64,000 nucleotides of DNA from Mageeibacillus sp. UBA6976 (GCA_002450155.1 DJYO01000027.1:124001-188000); one strand, 5' to 3'; shown: positions 15,979 through 28,393, counted from the stretch's first letter. A program made the numbers and translations. Notes: generated from the letters alone by a model not told the origin.

Positions 15979-18068
15979 TATACCCCTCCACCGTTATTCT
16001 GATCAGGTACGACCGGAGCCGGAGGGTCTGTTTGTACAGGCTCCGGAGTCGGAGTCGGAATAGGAGTTGCCGTAGGAAGCGGAGTGGGAGTAGGCGCAGC
16101 CTTAAATACAGCCGTATATGTAGTCTCACCGCCGGTAGAAACAAATGTAAATGTTGTTGAGAATGCAACTGTATTGCCAAATCCGTCAAGCCAGGAGTCA
16201 AACTGGTAGCCTTCGGCAGGCATAGCCGTCAGCGTAACCTGTGTGCCCTCAGGATATGTACCTCCGCCTGTTACAGTACCGCCTGTATTGCCTGCGATCT
16301 GAACATTTACTACAGACTGTGGAGGTGTGGGAGTAGGAGTTCCGCCGTTATTAAAGTCTTCCTGCGTTCCAATGTAGAGCTTAACGGATGCCCTTCTTGC
16401 AACAGGTGTACCTGCGGCAGGATCCGTAAGCATTACTATCTGTGAAGATGCGGGGAGAGCCATTACTTCAGGGCTTCCCTCAAGCGCATACTGAAGACCT
16501 GCATCGCTTAATGCCGCAGATGCCTGCTCTACAGTAAAGCCCTTAACATCAGGCACAACACTGCTGGTAGGTTCAGTAGCATAGATGATGACAACAGAAT
16601 CACCCTTATTGAGTGATGAACCGGCCTCAGGTTCTGTCCTGATTACAAGACCGGGATCCACATCGTCAGAAGCCTCGGACCTTAAAGATACATTCAGGTC
16701 AAAACCGCTTATGGACGTATAGGCATCCTGGAAATTCATTCCCGAATAATCTGACAGGATTATAGAATCAGGGGCAGAAGATACAGTGAGAATAAGCTTG
16801 CTTATGCCGCCCGTAGTAGAGATCACTACGCCCTCATCGATACTCTGTGCGATAACGATCCCCGGTTCATATTCCTCTGTCTCTTCGTATGTTATCTCGT
16901 AAGCTACATTATTAGCGTCAAGCTCTTCTATCGCTTCGTCCGCTTTGAGCCCAACATAGTTCTTGACAGTATAATCCGTATTCTGTGCTATCTCCGTATT
17001 ATTGCGCACCGCATTGACCACCAGATATCCCAAAGAGAAAAGCACGGCTACGATAGCAACGATTATAAGGACAAGGAGTATATTGTCCCTGAATCTGGAG
17101 AGCCTTCTTGATTCGGCACTCTTCTCGATCTCGGAGATCTTGTTGTAATTAGGCTCCTGCCTGAAGGAAATATTGGGTTCGCTTGTCTCAGGCTCGGGAA
17201 TATTGCTTATGACACCGTAGATGCCATTAGGATCTACAAGTAATGAATCCAGCTCATTTACGAGCTGATTCATGGACAGATATCTCTTCTCCGGTACCTT
17301 CTGCATACACTTGTTGATGATGGCATCAAGACCTGCAGGTATTCCCGGCATTACAGATGAAGCAAGCGGAGGTGTCTCCTGCAGATGCTTGACTGCGATA
17401 GCAACATTGGATTCACCGTCAAAAGGAACTCTTCCTGTTACCATCTCAAAGAGAGTTACACCCAGAGAATAGATATCAGACTGTGGACCTACATTACCGC
17501 CTCTTGCCTGCTCAGGCGAGAAATAGTGAACAGATCCCATTGCACCGCCGGTCATCGTGATGGTGGTGCTCGAGGCAGCCCTTGCTATACCGAAGTCCGT
17601 GATCTTGGCGATCTTATCCCTTGTGATAAGGATATTCTGAGGCTTGATATCTCTGTGAACAACGCCGTGAGTATGAGCAAATTCAAGGGCTACACCGATC
17701 TGGATAACGATCGGAACGGCATTGCGCCAGTCCAGATGTCCGTTCTGGTTTATGAGCTCCTTAACGGTAATACCGTCTATATATTCCTGTACGATATACC
17801 TGAAACTGCCCTCATGGCCTACACCGTAGACTTTAACTATATTGTTCTGCTGAAGACTTGATACGGCCTTTGCCTCCGTATCGAATCTCCTTATGAATTC
17901 ATCATCTGTTGAGAACTCGGGCTTAAGGATCTTGATTGCTACATTAGCCCCGGTATTCATGTCTATACCGAGATATACATTAGCCATACCGCCGCTGCCT
18001 ATCAGCTTGACTATCCTGTATCTGTTAGCAAATATCTGGCCTTCCGGGCCACGTGCTTGATCTGCCAT
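15978..18068 (-). CDS. prkC: PASTA-domain Ser/Thr kinase PrkC with an InlB-like C-terminal repeat
   Basis: Protein of 696 residues. The cytoplasmic Hanks-type kinase (about 15-275) has the glycine loop IGSGGMANVY, catalytic Lys46 (VAIKIL), HRDIKPQN, DFGIA and the SPEQA activation segment. After a charged linker comes one membrane helix (about 345-370), then three extracellular PASTA domains that sense muropeptides in this family. Unusually the ectodomain continues with a divergent InlB B-type repeat (GTVTGGGTYPEGTQVTLTA...YTAVF) and a Thr-Pro-rich tail rich in PTPTP. The kinase probably controls cell-wall growth or dormancy together with the phosphatase encoded just upstream. The ATG at 18068 has GGAG upstream; the prpC stop is 16 bases before it. 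Confidence 0.93.
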   Translation of the reverse strand: MADQARGPEGQIFANRYRIVKLIGSGGMANVYLGIDMNTGANVAIKILKPEFSTDDEFIRRFDTEAKAVSSLQQNNIVKVYGVGHEGSFRYIVQEYIDGITVKELINQNGHLDWRNAVPIVIQIGVALEFAHTHGVVHRDIKPQNILITRDKIAKITDFGIARAASSTTITMTGGAMGSVHYFSPEQARGGNVGPQSDIYSLGVTLFEMVTGRVPFDGESNVAIAVKHLQETPPLASSVMPGIPAGLDAIINKCMQKVPEKRYLSMNQLVNELDSLLVDPNGIYGVISNIPEPETSEPNISFRQEPNYNKISEIEKSAESRRLSRFRDNILLVLIIVAIVAVLFSLGYLVVNAVRNNTEIAQNTDYTVKNYVGLKADEAIEELDANNVAYEITYEETEEYEPGIVIAQSIDEGVVISTTGGISKLILTVSSAPDSIILSDYSGMNFQDAYTSISGFDLNVSLRSEASDDVDPGLVIRTEPEAGSSLNKGDSVVIIYATEPTSSVVPDVKGFTVEQASAALSDAGLQYALEGSPEVMALPASSQIVMLTDPAAGTPVARRASVKLYIGTQEDFNNGGTPTPTPPQSVVNVQIAGNTGGTVTGGGTYPEGTQVTLTAMPAEGYQFDSWLDGFGNTVAFSTTFTFVSTGGETTYTAVFKAAPTPTPLPTATPIPTPTPEPVQTDPPAPVVPDQNNGGGV

Positions 18069-18084
18069 ATTACTCTCCTGATGC

Positions 18085-18825
18085 CTATTTCCGGCTTGTA
18101 TTTGCAATTAACACGGTCAGGTTATCTTTGCTGCCCTTGACTACTGCCTCTGAGATCAGTTTTTCTGACAGTGCTTCAAGATCTGATTTGTTATTCCTTA
18201 TGATCCCTGCCAGTCCGTCATCGGTAAAAGATGAGTAAAGCCCGTCAGAGCAAAGAATAAGCATATCACCGTAAATTATATTATAACTGTAAATGTCGGG
18301 ATTTAAAAACTTGTTTATACCCACGACATTAAACAGCTTGTTTCTCCCGGGATGAGACATAGCTTCATCTTCGCCTATCTCTCCCCTGCTTACCAGCATT
18401 GCTGCTTCATTATGGTCACGGGTAAGCTTCATTATCCCCGAACCATGCATGAGATAGCACCTTGTATCGCCAATATGTCCTATGGTAACCTTGGTATCCT
18501 TAATGACAGCAACAGTAAGCGTCGTGCACATTCCAAGGCGTTCCCTATTCTCGAGGGAATCAAGCAGCACTTTGACATTAGCCTTGTTGAAGGCCCTGCT
18601 GATAAGATCTTGTATCTCTTCTTCGTTCTTAATGTCCGGGATATGTTGCTTTAAGTATTCCAGGGATTCAGTTACCGCGATATGGCTTGCGACCTCACCT
18701 GAATTCTCACCGCCAAGACCATCTGCAATGGCAAGACACGTAAAACCGCTTGTCTCAAGATATGAGAAATAATCCTCGTTATTCTCCCTTACGGGACCTT
18801 TTGCCGTTAAGCCAAAGCAGATCAA
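18085..18825 (-). CDS. prpC: PP2C-family protein phosphatase partner of PrkC
   Basis: Protein of 246 residues of the PPM/PP2C family that reverses Ser/Thr phosphorylation using two metal ions. The metal-binding aspartates appear in VRENNEDYF, IADGLGGENSGE, CSDGLY and GSKDNLTVL, with HIGDTRCY in the core. It starts at a TTG whose last bases form the rlmN stop (TTGA overlap), with GGAGGG upstream. It directly precedes prkC, the usual kinase-phosphatase pair. Confidence 0.93.
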   Translation of the reverse strand: MICFGLTAKGPVRENNEDYFSYLETSGFTCLAIADGLGGENSGEVASHIAVTESLEYLKQHIPDIKNEEEIQDLISRAFNKANVKVLLDSLENRERLGMCTTLTVAVIKDTKVTIGHIGDTRCYLMHGSGIMKLTRDHNEAAMLVSRGEIGEDEAMSHPGRNKLFNVVGINKFLNPDIYSYNIIYGDMLILCSDGLYSSFTDDGLAGIIRNNKSDLEALSEKLISEAVVKGSKDNLTVLIANTSRK

Positions 18826-19865
18826 GACTTACCACCCTCCACAGTACTGCGTCTTAACTGGCCACACGCCGCCATTATATCCGTCCCCATCTCACGTCTT
18901 AAGGTTGCATTTATTCCGTGCTCGGTAAGGATCTGCTTGAACCTTGCGACCCTGTCCTTTGAAGGACGTCTGTAATCAGAGCCCGGGAACTCATTTGCTG
19001 CGATAAGATTAACATTACAGAGCATGCCGCCAAGCAGCTTTGCAAGAGCCCTTGCATGGGCATCCGAATCGTTCACCCCTTCGAAAAGACTGTACTCAAA
19101 GGTTATCCTTCTATGCGTCTTGAGCGTATATGCCCTGCAGCTGTCTATAAGGTCTTTAATAGGATAACGCCTTGCGATCGGCATTATCTTCTTTCTTAGT
19201 TCATCGTCAGGAGAATGAAGCGATATGGCGAGGTTAACCTGGGATGACAGCTTAGTAAATTCTTCTATCTTGGGTATGATCCCACATGTAGATATAGTAA
19301 TGTGCCTGGCACCGAGATTAAGGCCCTGAGGGTCTGTCGCAAGCTTAATAAATCCGATGAGATTATCGTAGTTATCGAAGGGCTCGCCTATTCCCATTAC
19401 AACTACGCTTCTTATCCTCTCCCCCATTAGTCTCTGGGATAAGACAACCTGGGCAAGGAGCTCACCGCTGGTAAGGGATCTGCCGAATCCCAGTTTTGCC
19501 GATGCGCAGAAATCGCATCCCATCTTGCATCCTGCCTGAGAGGATATGCAGACAGAAAGCCCCGTCTTATAACGCATCACAACAGTCTCGATAACATTGT
19601 CATCGCTTAATCTGTATACGAATTTGCGTGTCCCGTCTATCTTTGATTCAAAGCTTGCTATAACTTCAAAACTGTTGAATATAAAATTCTCTTCAAGTTT
19701 GGCTCTTAAGTCTTTTGGGATATTTGTCATGTCACTTGTATTGATAACGCCGGAGCTGATCCACTTATAGATCTGATCAGCCCTGAAAGAAGGAACGCCT
19801 GCTTCTTTGCACCAGGCTTTGATATCCTCGCTATTAAGGTCAAGACAGAATCTCTTATCACTCAT
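18822..19865 (-). CDS. rlmN: RlmN, 23S rRNA/tRNA adenine-C2 methyltransferase
   Basis: Radical SAM enzyme of 347 residues that methylates C2 of A2503 in 23S rRNA and A37 in some tRNAs. The cluster motif is CKMGCDFCA (C-x3-C-x2-C), preceded by the FVYRLSDDNVIETVVM strand. The conserved MGIGEPFDNYD segment is clear, and the C-terminal region TLRREMGTDIMAACGQL contains the cysteine that carries the methyl group. Its ATG overlaps the rsmB stop by 8 bases, the normal rsmB-rlmN coupling in Firmicutes. Confidence 0.95.
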   Translation of the reverse strand: MSDKRFCLDLNSEDIKAWCKEAGVPSFRADQIYKWISSGVINTSDMTNIPKDLRAKLEENFIFNSFEVIASFESKIDGTRKFVYRLSDDNVIETVVMRYKTGLSVCISSQAGCKMGCDFCASAKLGFGRSLTSGELLAQVVLSQRLMGERIRSVVVMGIGEPFDNYDNLIGFIKLATDPQGLNLGARHITISTCGIIPKIEEFTKLSSQVNLAISLHSPDDELRKKIMPIARRYPIKDLIDSCRAYTLKTHRRITFEYSLFEGVNDSDAHARALAKLLGGMLCNVNLIAANEFPGSDYRRPSKDRVARFKQILTEHGINATLRREMGTDIMAACGQLRRSTVEGGKS

Positions 19866-21267
19866 CAGCATCACGTTCCATACGGCAGATAAAGAAGCCT
19901 TCGCAGCCGTCAGTATCCGGGCAGATAGTTATCATACCCGAAGCCGCATCATCTCTTCTGTCATTATCCATGTATATGTTATCGGGCAGATAATCCAGGA
20001 TAGATACAGTGTGGAAATCCTTATGTTCATCGATAAATCTCGTTACCTGCTCTGAGTTCTCATCGCTGTTAAGAGTGCAGGTGCAATAGATAAGAGCGCC
20101 ACCGGGTTTTACCATCTTGCATGCATGGTCAAGGATGTCATATTGAACAGGAAGCAAAGCCTCCATATTGTCAAAGGTCATCCTTTCACGGATATCAGGC
20201 TTTTTGCCGATAAGGCCAAGGCCGCTGCAGGGTACGTCACACAAGACGATATCAAAACTCTTGCGGTTATCCTTATCCTTAGATATCTTGGATGCATCCA
20301 TGCAGACAGTCTTAACGCAGCCTATCCCGAGTCTCTTGCAGTTCTCATTTATGAGCTCAGTCCTTGATTCATTAATATCAAGAGCTGTTATCTCGCATTC
20401 GCCACCTGCAAGTTCAGCCATATGGGTAGTCTTGCCGCCGGGTGCTGCGCAGCAGTCGAGTATCTTATCGCCTTTTTGGGGAGCTGCGATAAAAGAAGCC
20501 AGCATAGCGCCCTCGCCCTGAACAAAGACACCATATTTCGTAAAGGCCTCTGTTGATTCAAGGTTCCTGAGATTACCTGATATCTCAAGGCAGCAAGGCA
20601 TAAACCTGCCGGGAACAGCGGCAATGCCGTCCCTGGCAAAACTTAAGATGATCTCTTCTCTTTCGTATCTGTTTGTATCGAAACGGACAGTTACCCTCGG
20701 AGGCAGAAGGAAAGCCTTACCTATCTCAAAGGCTCTCTGCTTACCAAAATCGTTCTTTAATATGCCATAGATCTCAGGCTTAAGAGATACCCTGATGCCG
20801 GGCTTATACTGTTCTACATATTTCTTCGCTTCAGGCGCCTTGCAGTACTTTCTTAAGAGTGCATTTACAAAGCCTGCAGCCTTGGGATTATATTTCTTAA
20901 CGATCTCAACAGATGAATCACAGGCCGCATAATCCGGGATATTATCCCCAAACTGCATCTGCCATACCGCCATCCTTATGGCACATCTTGAGACAGGATC
21001 CATCTCTTCACAGGCTTCCTTGCAGATATGTCTTACCAAGAAATCTATGGTAAATGTGTAAGTCACTGTGCCATAGAGCATGGCTCTTACAAAATCTAAA
21101 GACTTGCCGTATTCTCTTGCAACTTTGTCTGCCTTCTTGATAACAAGATTGGAGAAAGCACCATTCTCATATACTTCGTAGAGCATAAGGAAGCATAATT
21201 CCCGCTCATTACCCTGCTCTATGAGCCTGCTGATTTCTTTCTTCTTGTATCTTATCTCGTTCTTCAT
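19858..21267 (-). CDS. rsmB: RsmB, 16S rRNA cytosine-C5 (m5C967) methyltransferase
   Basis: Protein of 469 residues with an N-terminal NusB-like RNA-binding domain (about 15-165) and a SAM-dependent Rossmann methyltransferase domain. The SAM motif reads CCAAPGGKTTHMAEL, motif IV is CDVPCSGLG (catalytic Cys) and a second cysteine lies in YCTCTL. The ATG at 21267 follows GAGGAACAG. The gene sits 10 bases after fmt, matching the def-fmt-rsmB-rlmN order. Confidence 0.94.
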   Translation of the reverse strand: MKNEIRYKKKEISRLIEQGNERELCFLMLYEVYENGAFSNLVIKKADKVAREYGKSLDFVRAMLYGTVTYTFTIDFLVRHICKEACEEMDPVSRCAIRMAVWQMQFGDNIPDYAACDSSVEIVKKYNPKAAGFVNALLRKYCKAPEAKKYVEQYKPGIRVSLKPEIYGILKNDFGKQRAFEIGKAFLLPPRVTVRFDTNRYEREEIILSFARDGIAAVPGRFMPCCLEISGNLRNLESTEAFTKYGVFVQGEGAMLASFIAAPQKGDKILDCCAAPGGKTTHMAELAGGECEITALDINESRTELINENCKRLGIGCVKTVCMDASKISKDKDNRKSFDIVLCDVPCSGLGLIGKKPDIRERMTFDNMEALLPVQYDILDHACKMVKPGGALIYCTCTLNSDENSEQVTRFIDEHKDFHTVSILDYLPDNIYMDNDRRDDAASGMITICPDTDGCEGFFICRMERDADE

Positions 21268-21277
21268 TTTCTGTTCC

Positions 21278-22234
21278 TCAGCAAATCATGGCCCCTGTTA
21301 CATAATTATGGGCGCAGTCCGATGCATTGAGTCTCTTGCCGCCTTCGGTCTGAATGACAAGGAGTTTGATCGCACCCCTGCCGCATCTTACAATAAGATC
21401 TCCCTTGCCGGCTTTTAAGACTGTACCGGGCAAGGCATCATCACCTAGATCCGCATCATATACTCTGGAATCATAGACCTTGAACTTTTTTCCATCAGCA
21501 GTAAGAGTATATGCCCCGGGCCATGTGCTTAAGGCTCTTACACGGTTATGGATACATAAAGCATCCTGATCCCATGTAAAATAACCTTCTTCAGATCTGA
21601 TGGGAGGACAGGATGTTGCTAAGCTCTCATCCTGTTTAACAGGAGTTATCCGGCCGTTTATATAGTCTTCGATAACAGTCGGGAGAAGCTCTGCGCTCTT
21701 TTTTGCAAGCAGATCCATAAGCCCTGAAGTATGGATATCGGGATCGATATCGACCTTAACTTCAGACAGGATATCTCCGGTATCCATGCCTTCGTCCATC
21801 TTCATTATGGTTACACCGGTGACTTTGTCCCCTTCAAGGATAGCCCTTTGAACCGGAGCTGCACCTCTTCTTGCAGGAAGCAGGCTTCCATGGCAATTAA
21901 GGCAGCCGAATTCCGGGATATTTAAGATATCAGCAGGCAGTATCTTGCCGTAAGCGGCAGTTACTATAAGGTCAGGGGCCACGCTCTTTATTGTATCGAA
22001 AGCCTCCTTATCCCTGAGAGTCTTGGGCTGATAACAGGTTATGTTGTTTTGGACTGACAATTCCTTTACGGGAGGAGCGGTTAATACGTGCTTTCTGCCA
22101 ACAGGCTTGTCAGGCTGGCACAGGGTCATAACGACGTTATAGCCGTCTTTTATGAGCGCATCCAGGATCACAGATGCAAATTCAGGAGTACCCATAAAGA
22201 CTATCTTCAGATCTTTGCCGTTCAAATCAGTCAT
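21278..22234 (-). CDS. fmt: methionyl-tRNA formyltransferase
   Basis: Protein of 318 residues that formylates initiator Met-tRNA. Motifs: IVFMGTPEFA at the N-terminus; the catalytic Asn-x-His segment CLNCHGSLLPARRGAAPVQ; and the Asp in MDTGDIL. The usual NVHAS is NCHGS here, with Asn and His kept. The C-terminal OB-like domain follows (about 210-318). The ATG overlaps the end of def by 8 bases, so deformylase and formyltransferase are made together. Confidence 0.95.
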   Translation of the reverse strand: MTDLNGKDLKIVFMGTPEFASVILDALIKDGYNVVMTLCQPDKPVGRKHVLTAPPVKELSVQNNITCYQPKTLRDKEAFDTIKSVAPDLIVTAAYGKILPADILNIPEFGCLNCHGSLLPARRGAAPVQRAILEGDKVTGVTIMKMDEGMDTGDILSEVKVDIDPDIHTSGLMDLLAKKSAELLPTVIEDYINGRITPVKQDESLATSCPPIRSEEGYFTWDQDALCIHNRVRALSTWPGAYTLTADGKKFKVYDSRVYDADLGDDALPGTVLKAGKGDLIVRCGRGAIKLLVIQTEGGKRLNASDCAHNYVTGAMIC

Positions 22235-22706
22235 CCTCTTGAATCCTGTAGATGTTACCGTCCACTGATTTATCTATAAAGAGAATACCGTCAAGATGGT
22301 CATACTCGTGGCAGATGCATCTGGCAAGAAGGCCGGTAGCTTCGATGGTAAACTCCTCGCCGTCTCTGTTAAGAGCCTTGCATACAACATGACTCGGTCT
22401 GTCAACCTCACAGGTCTTGCCCGGGACGGACAGGCAGCCTTCGCTCCCTACCTGTGAGCCGTCTGATTCGATGATCTCAGGGTTAATGAACTCGATAAGA
22501 CCGTGTTCATCTCCTACATCGATTACAAAGATACGCCTAAGCACACCTACCTGCGGAGCAGCAAGACCAATGCCTCTGTCCTCGTAGTACATAGTATCAG
22601 CCATATCATCCAGAAGCTTAAGTATCCTTGGGGTGATCTCATCTACCGGACGGGATACTTTGCGTATAAGCGGATCGTTCTCTAATACAAGATTTCTCAG
22701 TGCCAT
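22227..22706 (-). CDS. def: peptide deformylase
   Basis: Metalloenzyme of 159 residues that removes the N-formyl group from new proteins. All three family motifs are intact: GIGLAAPQVG, EGCLSVPG (metal Cys) and HEYDHLDG (metal His pair and catalytic Glu). The length is normal for a clostridial type I enzyme. GAGG lies upstream of the ATG, and 17 bases separate it from ahcY. Confidence 0.96.
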   Translation of the reverse strand: MALRNLVLENDPLIRKVSRPVDEITPRILKLLDDMADTMYYEDRGIGLAAPQVGVLRRIFVIDVGDEHGLIEFINPEIIESDGSQVGSEGCLSVPGKTCEVDRPSHVVCKALNRDGEEFTIEATGLLARCICHEYDHLDGILFIDKSVDGNIYRIQEDD

Positions 22707-22723
22707 ATATTATTTCCTCTCTA

Positions 22724-23980
22724 TCAGAAGTCCCAGGAATTTACATACCTGTATTGTTCTTCTGTAAGCTTATCTATATTGATCTCCTTGGTAGCAAGCA
22801 GGATCTCGGCAACCCTGTTGTCTATTACTTCAGGAGTCTGATATACATCTATGGGGAGTTTTTGCTCTTGCTCTGCTATGTATCTTGCTGACTGAGCCTG
22901 GAGAGCAAAAGACATATCCATTATCTCAACAGGATGTCCGTCACCTGATGCCAGGTTAACAAGCCTGCCTTCTGCAATTATGCAGATGGTGTTGCCGTTA
23001 CTTAATCTGTATCCGATTATGTTATGTCTTAATTCAGATGTCTCAACTGCCAGATCAGATAACTGAGCTACATTTACTTCGCAGTCGAAGTGACCTGCAT
23101 TGCAGCAGATAGCTCCGTCCTTCATGAGATTGAAGTGTCTTCCCACGATAACATCCTTGCAGCCTGTAACAGTAACAAACACATCACCTATTGGAGCAGC
23201 CTCATCCATTGTCATTACGGTGTAGCCTTCCATTATCGCTTCACAAGCCTTGACCGGATCGATCTCAGTTACGATAACCTTGGCACCAAGGCCCTTGGCT
23301 CTCAGAGCAACTCCCCGGCCGCACATTCCGAAGCCTGCTACGACTACAGTCTTGCCGGCAACGACGAGATTTGTTGTAGCCATAATAGCAGTCCAGACTG
23401 ACTGGCCTGTACCGAACCTGTTGTCAAACAAATGCTTGCACCTGGCGTCATTTACTGCGATAACCGGATATGCAAGCTGACCCTGCTTCTTCAGGATCTC
23501 AAGTCTATGTACGCCTGTTGTGGTCTCTTCGCAGCCGCCCTTGATATTAGGAACGAGATGCTTCATGTCTGAATGAAGGAGCATTGCAAAGTCGCCGCCG
23601 TCATCTATAACGATATCAGGACCAAATGCCAGAGCCATCTTAAGATGCTTAATGTAATTCTCTTCGTTATCGCCATGGACCGTATAGACATGCATTCCCG
23701 TAGAAGCCAGAGCGGCAGCTACATCGTCTTGCGTAGACAAGGGATTACAGCCTGTTAAGGCAACTTCAGCTCCGCCTCTTGCCAGAGCTCTTGCAAGACA
23801 TGCCGTCTTAGCTTCAACATGGACAGATACTGCGATCTTAAGGCCTTTAAAGGTCTGCTGCTCGATAAGCTCTTTCTCTATGGCACGGAGCACAGGCATA
23901 TTCCTGTATGCCCACTCGATCTTCTCCATGCCGTAAGGCGCAAGGTTTATGTCTTTGATATCGTACTCTGGAATCTCCAT
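22724..23980 (-). CDS. ahcY: adenosylhomocysteinase
   Basis: NAD-dependent S-adenosylhomocysteine hydrolase of 418 residues, yielding adenosine and homocysteine. Evident are the substrate domain segments AVSVHVEAKTACLARAL and DDGGD, the ETTTGVHRL motif, the catalytic region VIAVNDARCKHLFDNRFGTGQS and the NAD-binding GFGMCGRGVALRAKGLGA. It is the shorter form without the long eukaryotic insertion. AGGAG lies 7 bases before the ATG. It follows purine nucleoside phosphorylase by 2 bases, so adenosine production and nucleoside salvage are co-expressed. Confidence 0.95.
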   Translation of the reverse strand: MEIPEYDIKDINLAPYGMEKIEWAYRNMPVLRAIEKELIEQQTFKGLKIAVSVHVEAKTACLARALARGGAEVALTGCNPLSTQDDVAAALASTGMHVYTVHGDNEENYIKHLKMALAFGPDIVIDDGGDFAMLLHSDMKHLVPNIKGGCEETTTGVHRLEILKKQGQLAYPVIAVNDARCKHLFDNRFGTGQSVWTAIMATTNLVVAGKTVVVAGFGMCGRGVALRAKGLGAKVIVTEIDPVKACEAIMEGYTVMTMDEAAPIGDVFVTVTGCKDVIVGRHFNLMKDGAICCNAGHFDCEVNVAQLSDLAVETSELRHNIIGYRLSNGNTICIIAEGRLVNLASGDGHPVEIMDMSFALQAQSARYIAEQEQKLPIDVYQTPEVIDNRVAEILLATKEINIDKLTEEQYRYVNSWDF

Positions 23981-23982
23981 AT

Positions 23983-24839
23983 TCAGGCTCCTTTGCTGTT
24001 TGTGATCCGCCTAATAAATTCTGTTGTAAGTCTGCAGCTCTCATCTGAAGCCTTGCCTGCATTAACAAGTACTTCTTCCTCAGTAAGCTGCCCGCCGGAA
24101 AGCCCTGCTGCCATATTGGTCACGCAAGAGAAGCAGACAACCCTAATACCCATATGTGAAGCAGCTATCGCTTCGGGAACTGTGGACATGCCGACACAGC
24201 TTGCCCCCATGAGCTTAAGAGCTCTTATCTCAGCAGGTGTCTCATACTGGGGACCCTTGCTGTATGCATATATGCCGCGCCTTAACGGGATATCAAGATC
24301 TTCGGCACAAGAGCTTAATATGTCAAGATATTCCCTGTCGTATACAAAACTCTGGTCCGGGAATCTTGGTCCGAACTCATCTATATTAGGGCCTCTTAAG
24401 ACTGACTCGCATCCGAAAGATATGTGATCTTCGATCGCTACAAAATAAGGTGGTTTTGTAACATCGTCAATACCGCCTGCAGCGTTGGTAAGAAGGATAG
24501 TCTTAACGCCGAGACGTCCCATTACCCGCACATAGAATGTAACCTCAGAAAGGTCATATCCCTCATAGTAGTGGAATCTGCCCTTCATCATGAGCACACA
24601 AGATCCTGATAATCTGCCTAAGATAAGAAGTCCGTCATGTCCGGGAGCTGTAGATACCGGAAAATTCGGTATATCTGAGTAAGGTATGCTCTTTAAGATC
24701 TCGCAGTTATCCGTAAGAGGACCTAAACCGGATCCTAAGACAACCAAGACCTCCGGGATACCTGAATCCTTAAGCTCAGATCTTAAGTAATCTGCAGCCT
24801 CATCAACTCTTCTTAAATAGTCTGCCTTATCCCTGATCA

Positions 24840-24840
<1 letters not shown>
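23983..24840 (-). CDS. purine nucleoside phosphorylase (PNP/MTAP family)
   Basis: Trimeric-type purine nucleoside phosphorylase of 285 residues, splitting inosine or guanosine with phosphate. Signature pieces: VVLGSGLGPLTD (phosphate loop), GRFHYYEGY, LLTNAAGGID, GPQYETPAEIRALKLMGASCVGMSTVPE and CVTNMAAGLSG (base-binding Asn). Its ATG shares a base with the secA stop (TAATG). It acts in nucleoside salvage beside ahcY; an MTA phosphorylase specificity is less likely given the guanosine-type residues but cannot be excluded. Confidence 0.93.
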
Positions 24841-27635
<2,795 letters not shown>

Positions 27636-27643
27636 GTCTAACT

Positions 27644-28066
27644 TTACTCCTCATTCTTCCTTTTATTCTTGGCGGCAAGACGCTTCAATGCTGTACGGTA
27701 TCCCCCGTCCGGATTGATATAGCACGCCTTAACTCGCGAGATCGTCGTTGAACTAACCTTAGTGGTTGCACGGCTCTTGCCCTTGGCTCTTCCGTTCTTT
27801 CTGCCCTGTCTGTCAGGATTCTCCTCCGAAGGCTCCTCCTTGGGCGACAGTTCCCTTATTATCTCCTCGTAACTCTTACCCTGCTCGATCCTGCGGACGA
27901 TCTGCCATCTGTGAAGGAAAGAATGCAGTTCATTCACTGAGCAAAGGTCAGTAAGGAACAAATTGAGCTCCTCGGGGCTTTCCATTGTAAGTATAGCCTG
28001 ATAGAGATCCTTAAGATCCTCTATCTCCTCATCAGTAAATGTAGGTGCATCAAATCTATCACTCAT
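27644..28066 (-). CDS. YerC/TrpR-like regulator with an insertion in its helix-turn-helix
   Basis: Protein of 140 residues related to the YerC/YecD group of TrpR-type regulators. The family core is visible: LYQAILTMESPEELNLFLTDLCSVNELHSFLHRWQIVRRIEQGKSYEEI, then TTISRVKACY and GGYRTAL. In homologues the helix after YEEI leads straight into the recognition helix (TISRV). Here about 30 residues (roughly 74-104), rich in Lys, Arg, Glu and Pro, separate them. The reading frame is continuous, so this is not a frameshift. DNA targets are unknown; it may act on neighbouring genes. A short membrane-protein gene precedes it by 18 bases and secA follows by 8. Confidence 0.82.
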   Translation of the reverse strand: MSDRFDAPTFTDEEIEDLKDLYQAILTMESPEELNLFLTDLCSVNELHSFLHRWQIVRRIEQGKSYEEIIRELSPKEEPSEENPDRQGRKNGRAKGKSRATTKVSSTTISRVKACYINPDGGYRTALKRLAAKNKRKNEE

Positions 28067-28084
28067 CGAATGGTCATCCCCGGA

Positions 28085-28318
28085 TCATTGAACAGAATCA
28101 GTCACATAATTAAACAGAGGATTCAGATATCCGAAATACCAGGCCAGGACCAAACCCGTAACCAGAAGAACAATAAGGATCGCTATAAGGCATCTGCTGA
28201 AGAACAGATTTCTCTTTGCAATACGGAGCTCATCGCCTATGGACAGCTGGGAGCTCTTGTCCGTGGTTATTGTAGAATTGGCAAGTTCAGGACGTCTAAC
28301 CTGGCCGCTTTTCTTCAT
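28085..28318 (-). CDS. small membrane protein of unknown function
   Basis: 77 residues: a polar basic N-terminus (about 1-38, presumably cytoplasmic), one hydrophobic helix (about 41-63) and a short outside tail. A strong GGAGG ribosome site lies 7 bases before the ATG and the spacing to the following regulator gene is tight, so I consider it a real gene. I do not recognise a family. Its size and position upstream of secA invite comparison with SecE-like subunits, but the SecE sequence pattern is not present. Confidence 0.7.
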   Translation of the reverse strand: MKKSGQVRRPELANSTITTDKSSQLSIGDELRIAKRNLFFSRCLIAILIVLLVTGLVLAWYFGYLNPLFNYVTDSVQ

Positions 28319-28361
28319 ATAAGTTCCTCCGAATAATCACCTTGCATAATATTGCTCATAT

Positions 28362-28370
28362 ATTCTAACA
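28362..28370 (-). promoter_or_regulatory. extended -10 promoter of the yerC-secA...thiN operon
   Basis: TGTTAGAAT on the minus strand matches the extended -10 form (TGn followed by TAGAAT). No convincing -35 is present 16-18 bases upstream. The predicted start near 28355 would leave a leader of about 37 bases with GGAGG before the first gene. Confidence 0.45.
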
Positions 28371-28393
28371 CAATAAGCCGGAAACTTATAATA

